Shown: piece by piece, positions 57,695 through 64,000 of the stretch
Layout of the letters: each line of letters opens with the position of its first letter
Numbering within the stretch: position 1 is the first letter of the stretch
Assembly (NCBI GenBank): GCA_016234745.1
Contig: JACRAR010000002.1
Location: 1-64,000 of the forward strand
Origin: Betaproteobacteria bacterium
GTDB taxonomy: Bacteria; Pseudomonadota; Gammaproteobacteria; Burkholderiales; Rhodocyclaceae
Direction of reading: 5' to 3'
Length of the DNA stretch: 64,000 nt
The notes under the pieces: generated by a model
What the model was told of the DNA's origin: nothing
Seen by the model: the letters and a program-made list of their open reading frames with translations, nothing else
The model's database searches: none
Made by a program: the position numbers and the translations under genes

Positions 57695-58936
57695 ATGGCA
57701 CTGATAGTTCAGAAATACGGCGGCACTTCGGTCGCCAACCCCGAGCGGATTATGAATGTCGCCCAGCGCGTGGCCAAGTGGAAACGTGCCGGAAACCAGG
57801 TGGTTGTCGTGGTGTCGGCGATGAGCGGCGAGACGAACCGCCTGATTGCCCTGGCCAAGGCAATTCAGGCTTCGCCTGATCCACGTGAGCTCGATGTGAC
57901 GGTATCCACCGGAGAACAGGTGACGATCGGCTTGCTGGCCATGGCGCTGAAAGAGATCGGCATCAAGGCGCGCAGCTATACCGGCGGACAGGTCAGGATA
58001 CTGACCGACGATGCTTACACCAAGGCGAGAATTCTGAGCATTGATGACCAGGCGATGCGCGCCGATCTCGACAACGATACCGTGGTGATCGTCGCCGGTT
58101 TTCAGGGCGTCGATGCTGCCGGCAACATCACGACGCTCGGCCGGGGTGGCTCGGATACGACAGGTGTGGCCCTGGCTGCCGCGCTCAAGGCTGATGAATG
58201 CCAGATCTACACCGACGTGGACGGCGTTTATACCACCGACCCGCGCATCGTTCCGGAAGCGCGTCGCCTCAACACGATAACGTTCGAGGAAATGCTCGAA
58301 ATGGCGAGCCTCGGATCCAAGGTATTGCAGATTCGCTCGGTGGAATTTGCCGGCAAGTACAAGGTCAAGCTGCGCGTGCTCTCGAGTCTCGAGGAACTGG
58401 GCAAGGAAGGTCCGGGCACGCTGATTACACTAGAGGAAGATAAAGACATGGAACAACCGATCATTTCCGGCATCGCCTTCAGCCGTGATGAGGCCAAGCT
58501 GACAGTTCTCGGCGTCCCCGATCGCCCGGGTATCGCCTACCAGATCCTCGGGGCAGTTGCCGATGCCAACATCGATGTCGATATGATCATCCAGAACATC
58601 GGCCACGATGGCTCGACGGACATTTCGTTCACAGTGAATCGCGGAGACTATGCCAAGGCCTTGGCCCTTCTTCAGGACAAGGTCAAGGCCCAGATCGGTG
58701 CTCGCGACATCATCGGCGACAACAAGATTTGCAAGGTTTCTGCGGTTGGTGTCGGCATGCGCTCCCACCCAGGCATTGCCAGCCAGATGTTCCGCGCGTT
58801 GTCAGAAGACGGCATCAACATCAAGATGATCTCGACCTCCGAAATCAAGATTTCGGTGGTCGTCGACGAGAAATATCTCGAGCTTGCCGTACGCAGCCTG
58901 CACAAGGCCTTCGGCCTGGACCAGGCGGCAGCCTGA
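57695..58936 (+). CDS. lysC: Aspartate kinase
   Basis: 413 residues. The kinase domain starts with IVQKYGGTSV; VSAMSGETNRL and RGGSDTTGVALAAALKA follow, and FEEMLEMASLGSKVLQ is the catalytic-site helix. Two ACT domains at the C-terminus (residues ~265-410) give feedback regulation by lysine/threonine. A TACAAT lies ~30 bases before the start. It catalyses the first step of the aspartate family. Confidence 0.96.
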   Translation: MALIVQKYGGTSVANPERIMNVAQRVAKWKRAGNQVVVVVSAMSGETNRLIALAKAIQASPDPRELDVTVSTGEQVTIGLLAMALKEIGIKARSYTGGQVRILTDDAYTKARILSIDDQAMRADLDNDTVVIVAGFQGVDAAGNITTLGRGGSDTTGVALAAALKADECQIYTDVDGVYTTDPRIVPEARRLNTITFEEMLEMASLGSKVLQIRSVEFAGKYKVKLRVLSSLEELGKEGPGTLITLEEDKDMEQPIISGIAFSRDEAKLTVLGVPDRPGIAYQILGAVADANIDVDMIIQNIGHDGSTDISFTVNRGDYAKALALLQDKVKAQIGARDIIGDNKICKVSAVGVGMRSHPGIASQMFRALSEDGINIKMISTSEIKISVVVDEKYLELAVRSLHKAFGLDQAAA

Positions 58937-58960
58937 TCCAGGTAACAGCGCGAGGCTGGC

Positions 58961-60820
58961 TCACTTCTGGCGTTTCGCCAGAATCGCCTCGATCTGGTCC
59001 ATGATGTTGTTCATCCGCTTCACCAGCGCCAAATAGGGCGCCGGTGAAGCCAGATCGACCCCGGCTTCCTTGACCAGTTCGTAAGGGTAACGCGAGCCGC
59101 CTGCGCGCAACACGTTCAGGTAGCGTTCGCGTGCGCCAGGCGTGCCTTTGAGAATTTCGTCGGCGAACATCGAACCGGCCGAGATGGAAGTGGCATACTG
59201 GAAGACATAGAAACGCCGATAGAAATGGGGAATGTAAGCCCATTCGACCGTGTATAGATCGTCGATCTTGACCACGCCTTCCTTGTCGCCGTGATAGCGC
59301 TTCAGGATGTCGCCGTAAATTTTCGTCAGGGCTTCACCCGTGAGCGATTCACCTTTGTCGACCTGGGCATGCACCTGGCGTTCGAAGTCGGCAAACATGA
59401 CTTGGCGGAAGAACGTGCCGCGCAAATTTTCCAGTGCCGAACCGAGATAAAGCAGTCTTTCCTCATCCGTCTTGGCGATCTTCAGCATGTGGTCGAGCAG
59501 CAAGACCTCGTTGGTGGTCGAGGCGATTTCTGCAGTAAAGGTCGGGTAATCTGCCGTAATGAAGGGTTGGGCCTTGTTGGCGAGATAGGAATGCATGGCG
59601 TGTCCCCACTCGTGGGCAAGGGTTGACACCGATTCATAGTCATCATTGTGATTGAGCAGCAGATAGGGATGCACGTCATAGACCGCGCCGTTCATATAAG
59701 CGCCAGAGCGCTTGCGCGGGCGGGGATAGACATCCATCCAGCGCTCCTTGACTCCCTGGGCCATCGCCTTGACGTAATCCTCGCCCAGTGGTTTCACTGA
59801 AGCAAGCATGAGCTCGGTGGCATCCTGGATGGTATAGGTGAAATTGCTGGTGACCAGCGGCGGATAGATATCGTAGTAACGCATCTCCTCGACGCCCAGC
59901 ATCTTCGCGCGTAATTTGAAGTAGCGGTGCAGGGTCGGCAGATTGGCATTGGCCTGCGTCACCAGCGTTTCATAGACCGCAACGGGCAGATTGTTGGCGT
60001 CCAGTGCCTGGGTCAGGGAATCGGGATAATTCCGGACTTTCGCATATACCGTATCCTTCTTGAGCTGCTCATAGAAAGACACGCCGTAGGTGCGTTCAAA
60101 TTCTTTCCACTTGCCCCAGAAGGCATCGAAAACCAGCTTGCGATCTTCGCGATTATTCAGCGCACGATACTTGGTGTAGGCCGACTGGCTGATCACGATT
60201 TCCTTGCCGTCAGACAACTTGACCTTGGGCCAGGGCATGTCGGAATCCGACAGCGTTGAATACACGGCTTCGGCCGCGCCGGTGGCCAGACCGAAGTTGG
60301 CGATCAATTCCTCACCACGCTTGTCCAGCGTGTGCGGCGCTGCGCGAAGAATATCCTCAAGAGGATGTCGGTAGATCGCCAGAGATTTCTCCTGACTCAG
60401 AAAGTTCCTGACCTTGACTGAACCAATCTTCAGGATCTCGGGATTCATGAATGAGGTGGCTTCCTGCAAGCGATTGCCCAGTACTTCCGAGCGCTGGTTT
60501 AAATCGATCCCAGGTGCGGCACCGGTATCCTCATCGCGAAACTGCGCGGCATAGCTCGCCAGGCGGGCGTAGCGCTTGAGCATGTCGGCATTCAAGTCCA
60601 TGCAGTTCTTGAAACGTGCTACCGAAGTTCCAAGTTTTCCGCTGCAACCGGAAAACTGCTTGAGCTGGATTTCAAGTTGTTTTGCGTCTTTGTCCCAGTC
60701 GTCTTGACTGGCGTAAATGTCCTTCAGATTCCAGCGATTCGTTTCGCTGTCCGGCGAACTCGTTGCGGCTCCGCTAAGGAGGGGCAATACTGTGAGGGCT
60801 ATCGCGAAGTTAAGTCTCAT
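58961..60820 (-). CDS. pepF: M3 oligopeptidase (PepF-like) with signal peptide
   Basis: 619 residues. The zinc motif HEWGHAMHS is in the C-terminal half with DEERLLY, and the helical M3 layout runs throughout. An N-terminal signal (MRLNFAIALTVLPLLSGAATS) suggests export, whereas most PepF/M3 enzymes are cytoplasmic. Convergent with lysC (24 bases between the stops). Confidence 0.85.
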   Translation of the reverse strand: MRLNFAIALTVLPLLSGAATSSPDSETNRWNLKDIYASQDDWDKDAKQLEIQLKQFSGCSGKLGTSVARFKNCMDLNADMLKRYARLASYAAQFRDEDTGAAPGIDLNQRSEVLGNRLQEATSFMNPEILKIGSVKVRNFLSQEKSLAIYRHPLEDILRAAPHTLDKRGEELIANFGLATGAAEAVYSTLSDSDMPWPKVKLSDGKEIVISQSAYTKYRALNNREDRKLVFDAFWGKWKEFERTYGVSFYEQLKKDTVYAKVRNYPDSLTQALDANNLPVAVYETLVTQANANLPTLHRYFKLRAKMLGVEEMRYYDIYPPLVTSNFTYTIQDATELMLASVKPLGEDYVKAMAQGVKERWMDVYPRPRKRSGAYMNGAVYDVHPYLLLNHNDDYESVSTLAHEWGHAMHSYLANKAQPFITADYPTFTAEIASTTNEVLLLDHMLKIAKTDEERLLYLGSALENLRGTFFRQVMFADFERQVHAQVDKGESLTGEALTKIYGDILKRYHGDKEGVVKIDDLYTVEWAYIPHFYRRFYVFQYATSISAGSMFADEILKGTPGARERYLNVLRAGGSRYPYELVKEAGVDLASPAPYLALVKRMNNIMDQIEAILAKRQK

Positions 60821-60834
60821 ATTGTTTCTACCGG

Positions 60835-61080
60835 TTAATTGTTGCTGGAATCAACTTTGGACAACATCCAAATCCACAATAAAGGGATGACTGGAATCGT
60901 CAGAGCAAAAACCACCCAGAATGCAACAGATCTCCCCTTCCGCTTGGCCAGTATCCCGGTTGGAATCGCCGTCACTACAGTGAGGACTGTCAAGAACAAC
61001 AGGCTGGACAACGCCGCCTCCGCAGTTTCGGCGCTGATCCCGAATTGTGCCAGTGCTGCCACGGCGTTAGGGTCGAGCAT
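60835..61080 (-). CDS. Small membrane protein, hypothetical
   Basis: 81 residues. Two hydrophobic segments: LLFLTVLTVVTAIPTGILA and VAFWVVFALTIPVIPLLWIWML, with a short charged linker (KRKGRS). GGAAG upstream supports ATG 61080. No family recognised. It is 14 bases upstream of pepF in the same direction, so cotranscribed. Confidence 0.7.
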   Translation of the reverse strand: MLDPNAVAALAQFGISAETAEAALSSLLFLTVLTVVTAIPTGILAKRKGRSVAFWVVFALTIPVIPLLWIWMLSKVDSSNN

Positions 61081-61350
61081 GGATCTTCCTTCCGAGATTA
61101 ATTTCAGTGAGTTGGTTGAGGTAAATCAATCTGGTTCATGGGTGTTTGAATCAGGTGGGGCATTGGCAGAGATTTTTTCTGTGCAGATTTGAGGATACCA
61201 AAAAATATCAATAAATACCGTACCTAACACGAAGCAGCCGTTTATCGTTATGATTACGGGCTAGCGGCCGTGTCGCCTCTGTTGGCCATCAAGGGGCCAA
61301 GAGACGTGATAGTGGCGCGCGGCATGGTTTAAGTTGTTGATTCAAAATGC

Positions 61351-61443
61351 GGAGAAGTGGCCGAGTGGTCGAAGGCACGCCCCTGCTAAGGGCGCATCTG
61401 GGCATAACCTGGATCGAGGGTTCGAATCCCTCCTTCTCCGCCA
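61351..61443 (+). tRNA. tRNA-Ser (anticodon GCT)
   Basis: Acceptor stem GGAGAAG/CTTCTCC, anticodon loop CTGCTAA (GCT), long variable arm, TTCGAATCC T-loop, discriminator G and encoded CCA (61441-61443). Decodes AGC/AGU. tRNA 3' ends are common integration sites; the following 2.5 kb looks foreign. Confidence 0.96.
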
Positions 61444-61719
61444 AATACCAAGAGATACACCAACGCGAACTCTCTAAAGTTGGCGTATCAATTAGCCAGA
61501 GCCCTTTGCAACAAGGGGTTCCAGGCAAAACCTCCTGACCAACCAAGTTTCTAACGCGACTAAATCTGTACCGTTCAGAACAGGGTTTTTTCGTCTTTTG
61601 GTCCCCCCAATTCTGTACTTCAAACTGTCTTTGGTACAGGTTTTTGGCCATTGCTTGGAAATGGTTGAAGTTTGTTGGAAGGGCTTGTAACGGCTTGCAT
61701 CTAAGCAGTAAAAACAGGC
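61444..61719 (+). other. Gene-free spacer after tRNA-Ser
   Basis: 276 bases with no supported gene. Only short repeats are visible (for example a 6-bp CTGTAC...GTACAG pair near 61613-61641). Probably degenerate mobile DNA. Confidence 0.4.
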
Positions 61720-61854
61720 TTACTTCTCCGCCCCGGGGATGACCAGGCAGGACTGCTCGTAGGCTCCGATGTCGCTCACCCGATACAGGATGCGGCCCAT
61801 CATCTTGATGTAGGGTGGTCCGATTTTCTGCGAGCGCCAGCGTGGTGGTTTCAT
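61720..61854 (-). pseudogene. Truncated excisionase/HTH (AlpA-like) remnant
   Basis: A 44-residue frame (MKPPRWRSQKIGPPYIKM then GRILYRVSDIGAYEQSC) matches the second half of MerR/AlpA-like HTH_17 proteins, where GPPYIKL and R-Y-x-x-x-D-I precede the end. The first helices are missing, and a stop codon lies 7 codons upstream in frame, so it is a remnant. It supports a former integrated element next to the tRNA. Confidence 0.6.
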
Positions 61855-62026
61855 GATCGAAAATACAGAAGCCTACCAGCTATTTGTCATAAGGCTGGCA
61901 ACGACGACACCGGCAAATTCTATGTATGTTGCTGTCACAGTCACTTGCCGCGCGCCACCCTTTCCGGCACAATTCGCGTCGTTGTGTCACGGGTAGCGGT
62001 TCCCGAAATCCATCCAGGAGTATGAC

Positions 62027-62230
62027 GTGCAACACACGCGTGCCTACACCGACAGATTACACAAGCTGCAGCCCGTAGCGGTGATGTCCCCGCGTGCGTT
62101 GCCATGCGCGCTTGGTATGTCACCCGTTTGCCCGATTAGTGCATCCGCCCAGTTATACGAGCACACTCGCGAGCGGCGCAACGGCTGGAACGGATACGCA
62201 ACAAAAAGCATCCGGGAGAGAAATGGATAG
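62027..62230 (+). CDS. Possible 67-residue leader ORF
   Basis: GTG start with AGGAG (62016-62020) 6 bases upstream, the best ribosome site in this stretch. The protein (starting MQHTRAYTDRLHKLQ) is not recognised. Its end lies inside the structured leader, covering the 62208-62216 antiterminator strand, so its translation could control the terminator. May be noncoding. Confidence 0.4.
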   Translation: MQHTRAYTDRLHKLQPVAVMSPRALPCALGMSPVCPISASAQLYEHTRERRNGWNGYATKSIRERNG

Positions 62231-62305
62231 CCTAGCCCGACAGACCGAAAGGTCTCAGGCCACGAGGCCCGGATGCTCCGAAAGGACTCCGGGCCTCGTG
62301 CTTTT
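62208..62305 (+). promoter_or_regulatory. Terminator/antiterminator leader upstream of the hypothetical gene
   Basis: A 13-bp perfect stem CACGAGGCCCGGA (62261-62273)/TCCGGGCCTCGTG (62288-62300) with an inner TCC-GAAA-GGA tip is followed by CTTTT, a strong intrinsic terminator 36 bases before the start at 62341. GCATCCGGG (62208-62216) is exactly complementary to CCCGGATGC (62268-62276), which overlaps the terminator stem, so the two pairings are mutually exclusive. A GNRA hairpin (AGACC-GAAA-GGTCT, 62242-62255) lies between. This is attenuator or riboswitch-like architecture; the signal is unknown. Confidence 0.7.
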
Positions 62306-62340
62306 CAAGGTCCCGGCCGCTTATAGAAAAGGATGACATC

Positions 62341-62979
62341 ATGGGAATGTTCGATTACCTGAAGTGCAAATATCCATTGCCTGATGCCGGCGATAACGAT
62401 CTGGAATACCAGACCAAGGACACGCCGGCACAGTTTCTGGACAACTACGAAATCCGCGCGGACGGCTCTTTGTGGCACCTGGACTACGATATCGAGGACA
62501 GGAGCGACCCGAATGCCGAGGGACTCGCTCGCCTGGTCGGCAGGCTAAGCCGCGTCAACAAGCGCTGGGAGCCGGTGCCGATTACTGGTGAGATCCGCTT
62601 CTACTGCTACGTCGGCGAAAACCAGGGCACCGAGTTCTCGGCTTACTTCGTGAACGGCATGCTGAATTTCCTGACGCCGATCGGAAAGGAGACCATCTCC
62701 GTGAAGACGCGAGTGAAGCTGCGTTCCGGCCGCGAAGCGGAAGTGGAACCGGCCAAGGGCATCCACGGCATACTGCTGTTTTCCGGAGCAGGCGACGGGT
62801 ACGTCCTGCGCGTGCGTCACGGAGCTGAGTTTCGGGACTACCGACTGGCCCAATCTGACATGGAAGTCCGCATAGTCAATAACGAGGCTTTCTTCTATCG
62901 TGCAGGGGATGACTTCTGGCTTGATCATGCGCCGGAGACGCTGGGATTGGAGACCGTGAACGTGGTGGAAGGCGCATGA
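62341..62979 (+). CDS. Hypothetical protein of a mobile-element type
   Basis: 212 residues starting MGMFDYLKCKYPLPDAG. The first ~110 residues (YQTKDT, LWHLDYDIEDRSDPNAEGL, TGEIRFYCY, FSAYFVNGML) form a compact domain I associate with plasmid and integrative-element proteins of unknown function. The C-terminal ~90 residues are beta-rich and unassigned. It lies directly downstream of the attenuator-like leader and before the toxin-antitoxin genes. No enzyme motif seen. Confidence 0.7.
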   Translation: MGMFDYLKCKYPLPDAGDNDLEYQTKDTPAQFLDNYEIRADGSLWHLDYDIEDRSDPNAEGLARLVGRLSRVNKRWEPVPITGEIRFYCYVGENQGTEFSAYFVNGMLNFLTPIGKETISVKTRVKLRSGREAEVEPAKGIHGILLFSGAGDGYVLRVRHGAEFRDYRLAQSDMEVRIVNNEAFFYRAGDDFWLDHAPETLGLETVNVVEGA

Positions 62980-63005
62980 AACAGCGAATACGAAGAATTT
63001 GCTAC

Positions 63006-63031
63006 GATAAGTTATCATCAGCTGATACAAT
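63006..63031 (+). promoter_or_regulatory. Palindromic operator/promoter of the toxin-antitoxin genes
   Basis: Two adjacent palindromes, GATAAGTTATC (63006-63016) and ATCAGCTGAT (63017-63026), end in TACAAT (63026-63031), a -10 candidate only 6 bases before ATG 63037. This fits autorepression by the HTH antitoxin and possibly a leaderless mRNA. Confidence 0.6.
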
Positions 63032-63036
63032 GAGTC

Positions 63037-63402
63037 ATGCGTGAAGATCACGGATTAGCCAATCTGCTAGACCTACACGATCAGATCATTGATCAGGACG
63101 GTGGCTATTGGGTGAAGATCGAGGCTTGGCGTGTCGAGGTAACTGAAGACGTTCCGCACGGAGTCCGTTATTCCCTGACGCTCCACGAGCCTTACGGAAA
63201 GCGGATTCTGGGATACGACAACGCTCATGCGGTAAAACCGCCGAAGAAGTTCAAGTATGCCGGGCAGCGACTGACCTACGATCACAAGCACCGGCATGTG
63301 AGCGACAAAGGCTTGCCCTATGAGTTTCAGGATGCACAGCAACTCCTGATCGACTTTTTCAACGAAGTCGACCGGGTTCTGAAGGAGGCAAGACAGAAAT
63401 GA
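63037..63402 (+). CDS. DUF6516/TumE-like toxin
   Basis: 121 residues, no Shine-Dalgarno sequence. The order WVKIEAWRVEVTEDVPHGVRYSLTLHEPYGKRILGYDNAH, then HKHRHV and FNEVDRVLKEARQK resembles DUF6516 toxins (TumE family), which are paired with an HTH antitoxin. It overlaps the next gene by 4 bases (ATGA). The toxic mechanism is not known to me. Confidence 0.65.
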   Translation: MREDHGLANLLDLHDQIIDQDGGYWVKIEAWRVEVTEDVPHGVRYSLTLHEPYGKRILGYDNAHAVKPPKKFKYAGQRLTYDHKHRHVSDKGLPYEFQDAQQLLIDFFNEVDRVLKEARQK

Positions 63403-63746
63403 AAGCCATCGTGATCGGCATCATGCCGCAGGACAAGATTCGGGAGCGGGTCTTGTCGATTGCTCGCGGCGAACACAAACCAAAGTCAGGCGAACCGAAA
63501 ATCTGGTTTACCTCAATGCGCTCTCTTGCCGAGGTGTTGAGCGATGAGAATCGCGCGTTGCTTCAGGTGATCAAGGAGACGAATCCGCAGTCCATCACGT
63601 CCTTGGCAGCGACGACTGGACGCAAGCCCGGCAATTTATCGCGCACCCTCAAGACCATGTCGAATTACGGTATCGTCGAAATGAAACGCGAGCGCAACCA
63701 TGTGCGTCCTGTTGCCAAAGCGACCGAATTCAGGATTGTTGCTTGA
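63399..63746 (+). CDS. TumA-like HTH antitoxin/transcriptional regulator
   Basis: 115 residues. A winged helix-turn-helix region runs about residues 50-95 (RALLQVIKETNPQSITSLAATTGRKPGNLSRTLKTM), followed by a basic wing (EMKRERNHVRPVAK). It matches the HTH protein that follows DUF6516 toxins. It would bind the palindromes upstream of 63037. ATGA overlap with the toxin; terminator follows. Confidence 0.7.
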   Translation: MKAIVIGIMPQDKIRERVLSIARGEHKPKSGEPKIWFTSMRSLAEVLSDENRALLQVIKETNPQSITSLAATTGRKPGNLSRTLKTMSNYGIVEMKRERNHVRPVAKATEFRIVA

Positions 63747-63830
63747 GTGACGCCCTCGTTAAATCAATAGGTTGCTGCGTGGACGGTTTGTGTTGGCATA
63801 CCTTCTGGCCCGCCAATAATCTTTCGAATC

Positions 63831-63871
63831 CCACCTCACACCTTTGTAAATCAAGGTGTGAGGTGGCTTTC
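63831..63871 (+). terminator. Terminator after the toxin-antitoxin genes
   Basis: A 14-bp perfect stem (CCACCTCACACCTT / AAGGTGTGAGGTGG) with an 8-base loop, followed by CTTTC. It ends the + strand transcription unit and faces the minus-strand gene at 63903. Confidence 0.85.
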
Positions 63872-63902
63872 AGGGGATTTGATATTGGCGCTCTTAGTTC
63901 GA

Positions 63903-64000
63903 CTAGCGCGCGAAGCTCTCTTTCATTTTGGCAGCGCGCCGCAAACCTTCCTCGACGCTCTGTCCCAAAGAGGCGACCTGCACCTTGCCGTGCTGATAGG
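63903..64000 (-). CDS. C-terminal fragment of an unidentified protein (5' end outside window)
   Basis: The frame is open to the window end on the minus strand; 32 codons read YQHGKVQVASLGQSVEE, then GLRRAAKMKESFAR and a TAG. A helical tail; no family recognised. Confidence 0.5.
   Translation of the reverse strand, partial: YQHGKVQVASLGQSVEEGLRRAAKMKESFAR

Overview
The window looks like a chromosomal segment of a betaproteobacterium, most likely Rhodocyclales/Nitrosomonadales-like. The clues are gene order and families: lptF/lptG next to pepA-holC-valS; a sigma factor-DUF3619-DUF3106-RDD operon divergent from ilvI-ilvH-ilvC-psd-pssA-leuA; and the protein style of those genes. This placement is inference from the sequence alone. 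The left half (about 1-30 kb) is visibly more AT-rich and mosaic than the housekeeping right half.

Region 1 (1-29.7 kb) is a large surface-glycan locus lying between two calcium-binding, type I-secreted-type proteins. It starts with the 3' end of a giant 8-residue-repeat protein. It then holds a Nudix hydrolase, three radical SAM proteins, three SDR epimerase-type genes, a HAD phosphatase, an HpcH/HpaI-type aldolase, a C-methyltransferase-like protein, a TPP-dependent acetolactate-synthase-like enzyme, an FkbM methyltransferase and the CDP-3,6-dideoxyhexose genes rfbF-rfbG-rfbH. Next come a GT10 fucosyltransferase-like gene and two glycosyltransferase genes on the minus strand (one a GT-A/exostosin fusion). 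The region ends with a TPR-GT41 (O-GlcNAc-transferase/SPINDLY-like) protein, two methyltransferases, a UDP-glucuronate decarboxylase and two more glycosyltransferase-like proteins. Many genes overlap by 1-4 bases and use GTG or TTG starts, so the blocks are probably cotranscribed. The combination of rfbFGH, a YerE-like TPP enzyme, an aldolase and a C-methyltransferase suggests a carbon-branched deoxysugar. No ddhD/rfbI reductase is seen.

Region 2 (29.7-35.3 kb) encodes a PPC-repeat/RTX/DUF4214 protein followed by an HlyB-type ABC exporter and an HlyD-type adaptor, with a strong hairpin between substrate and exporter. Region 3 (35.3-61.1 kb) is housekeeping: valS, holC, pepA, lptFG, a sigma factor operon, ilvIHC, psd-pssA, leuA, tRNA-Ser(UGA), an acyl-CoA cluster (dienoyl-CoA isomerase, MaoC hydratase, enoyl-CoA isomerase-like, GST, acyl-CoA ligase), queD, a radical SAM gene, lysC and an M3 oligopeptidase.

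Region 4 (61.35-64 kb) follows tRNA-Ser(GCU) and looks like a mobile-element remnant. It contains a truncated excisionase-like ORF, a leader with mutually exclusive terminator/antiterminator pairings overlapped by a short ORF, a hypothetical gene, and a TumE/TumA-like toxin-antitoxin pair behind a palindromic promoter. All families were assigned by reading motifs; no database search was run.
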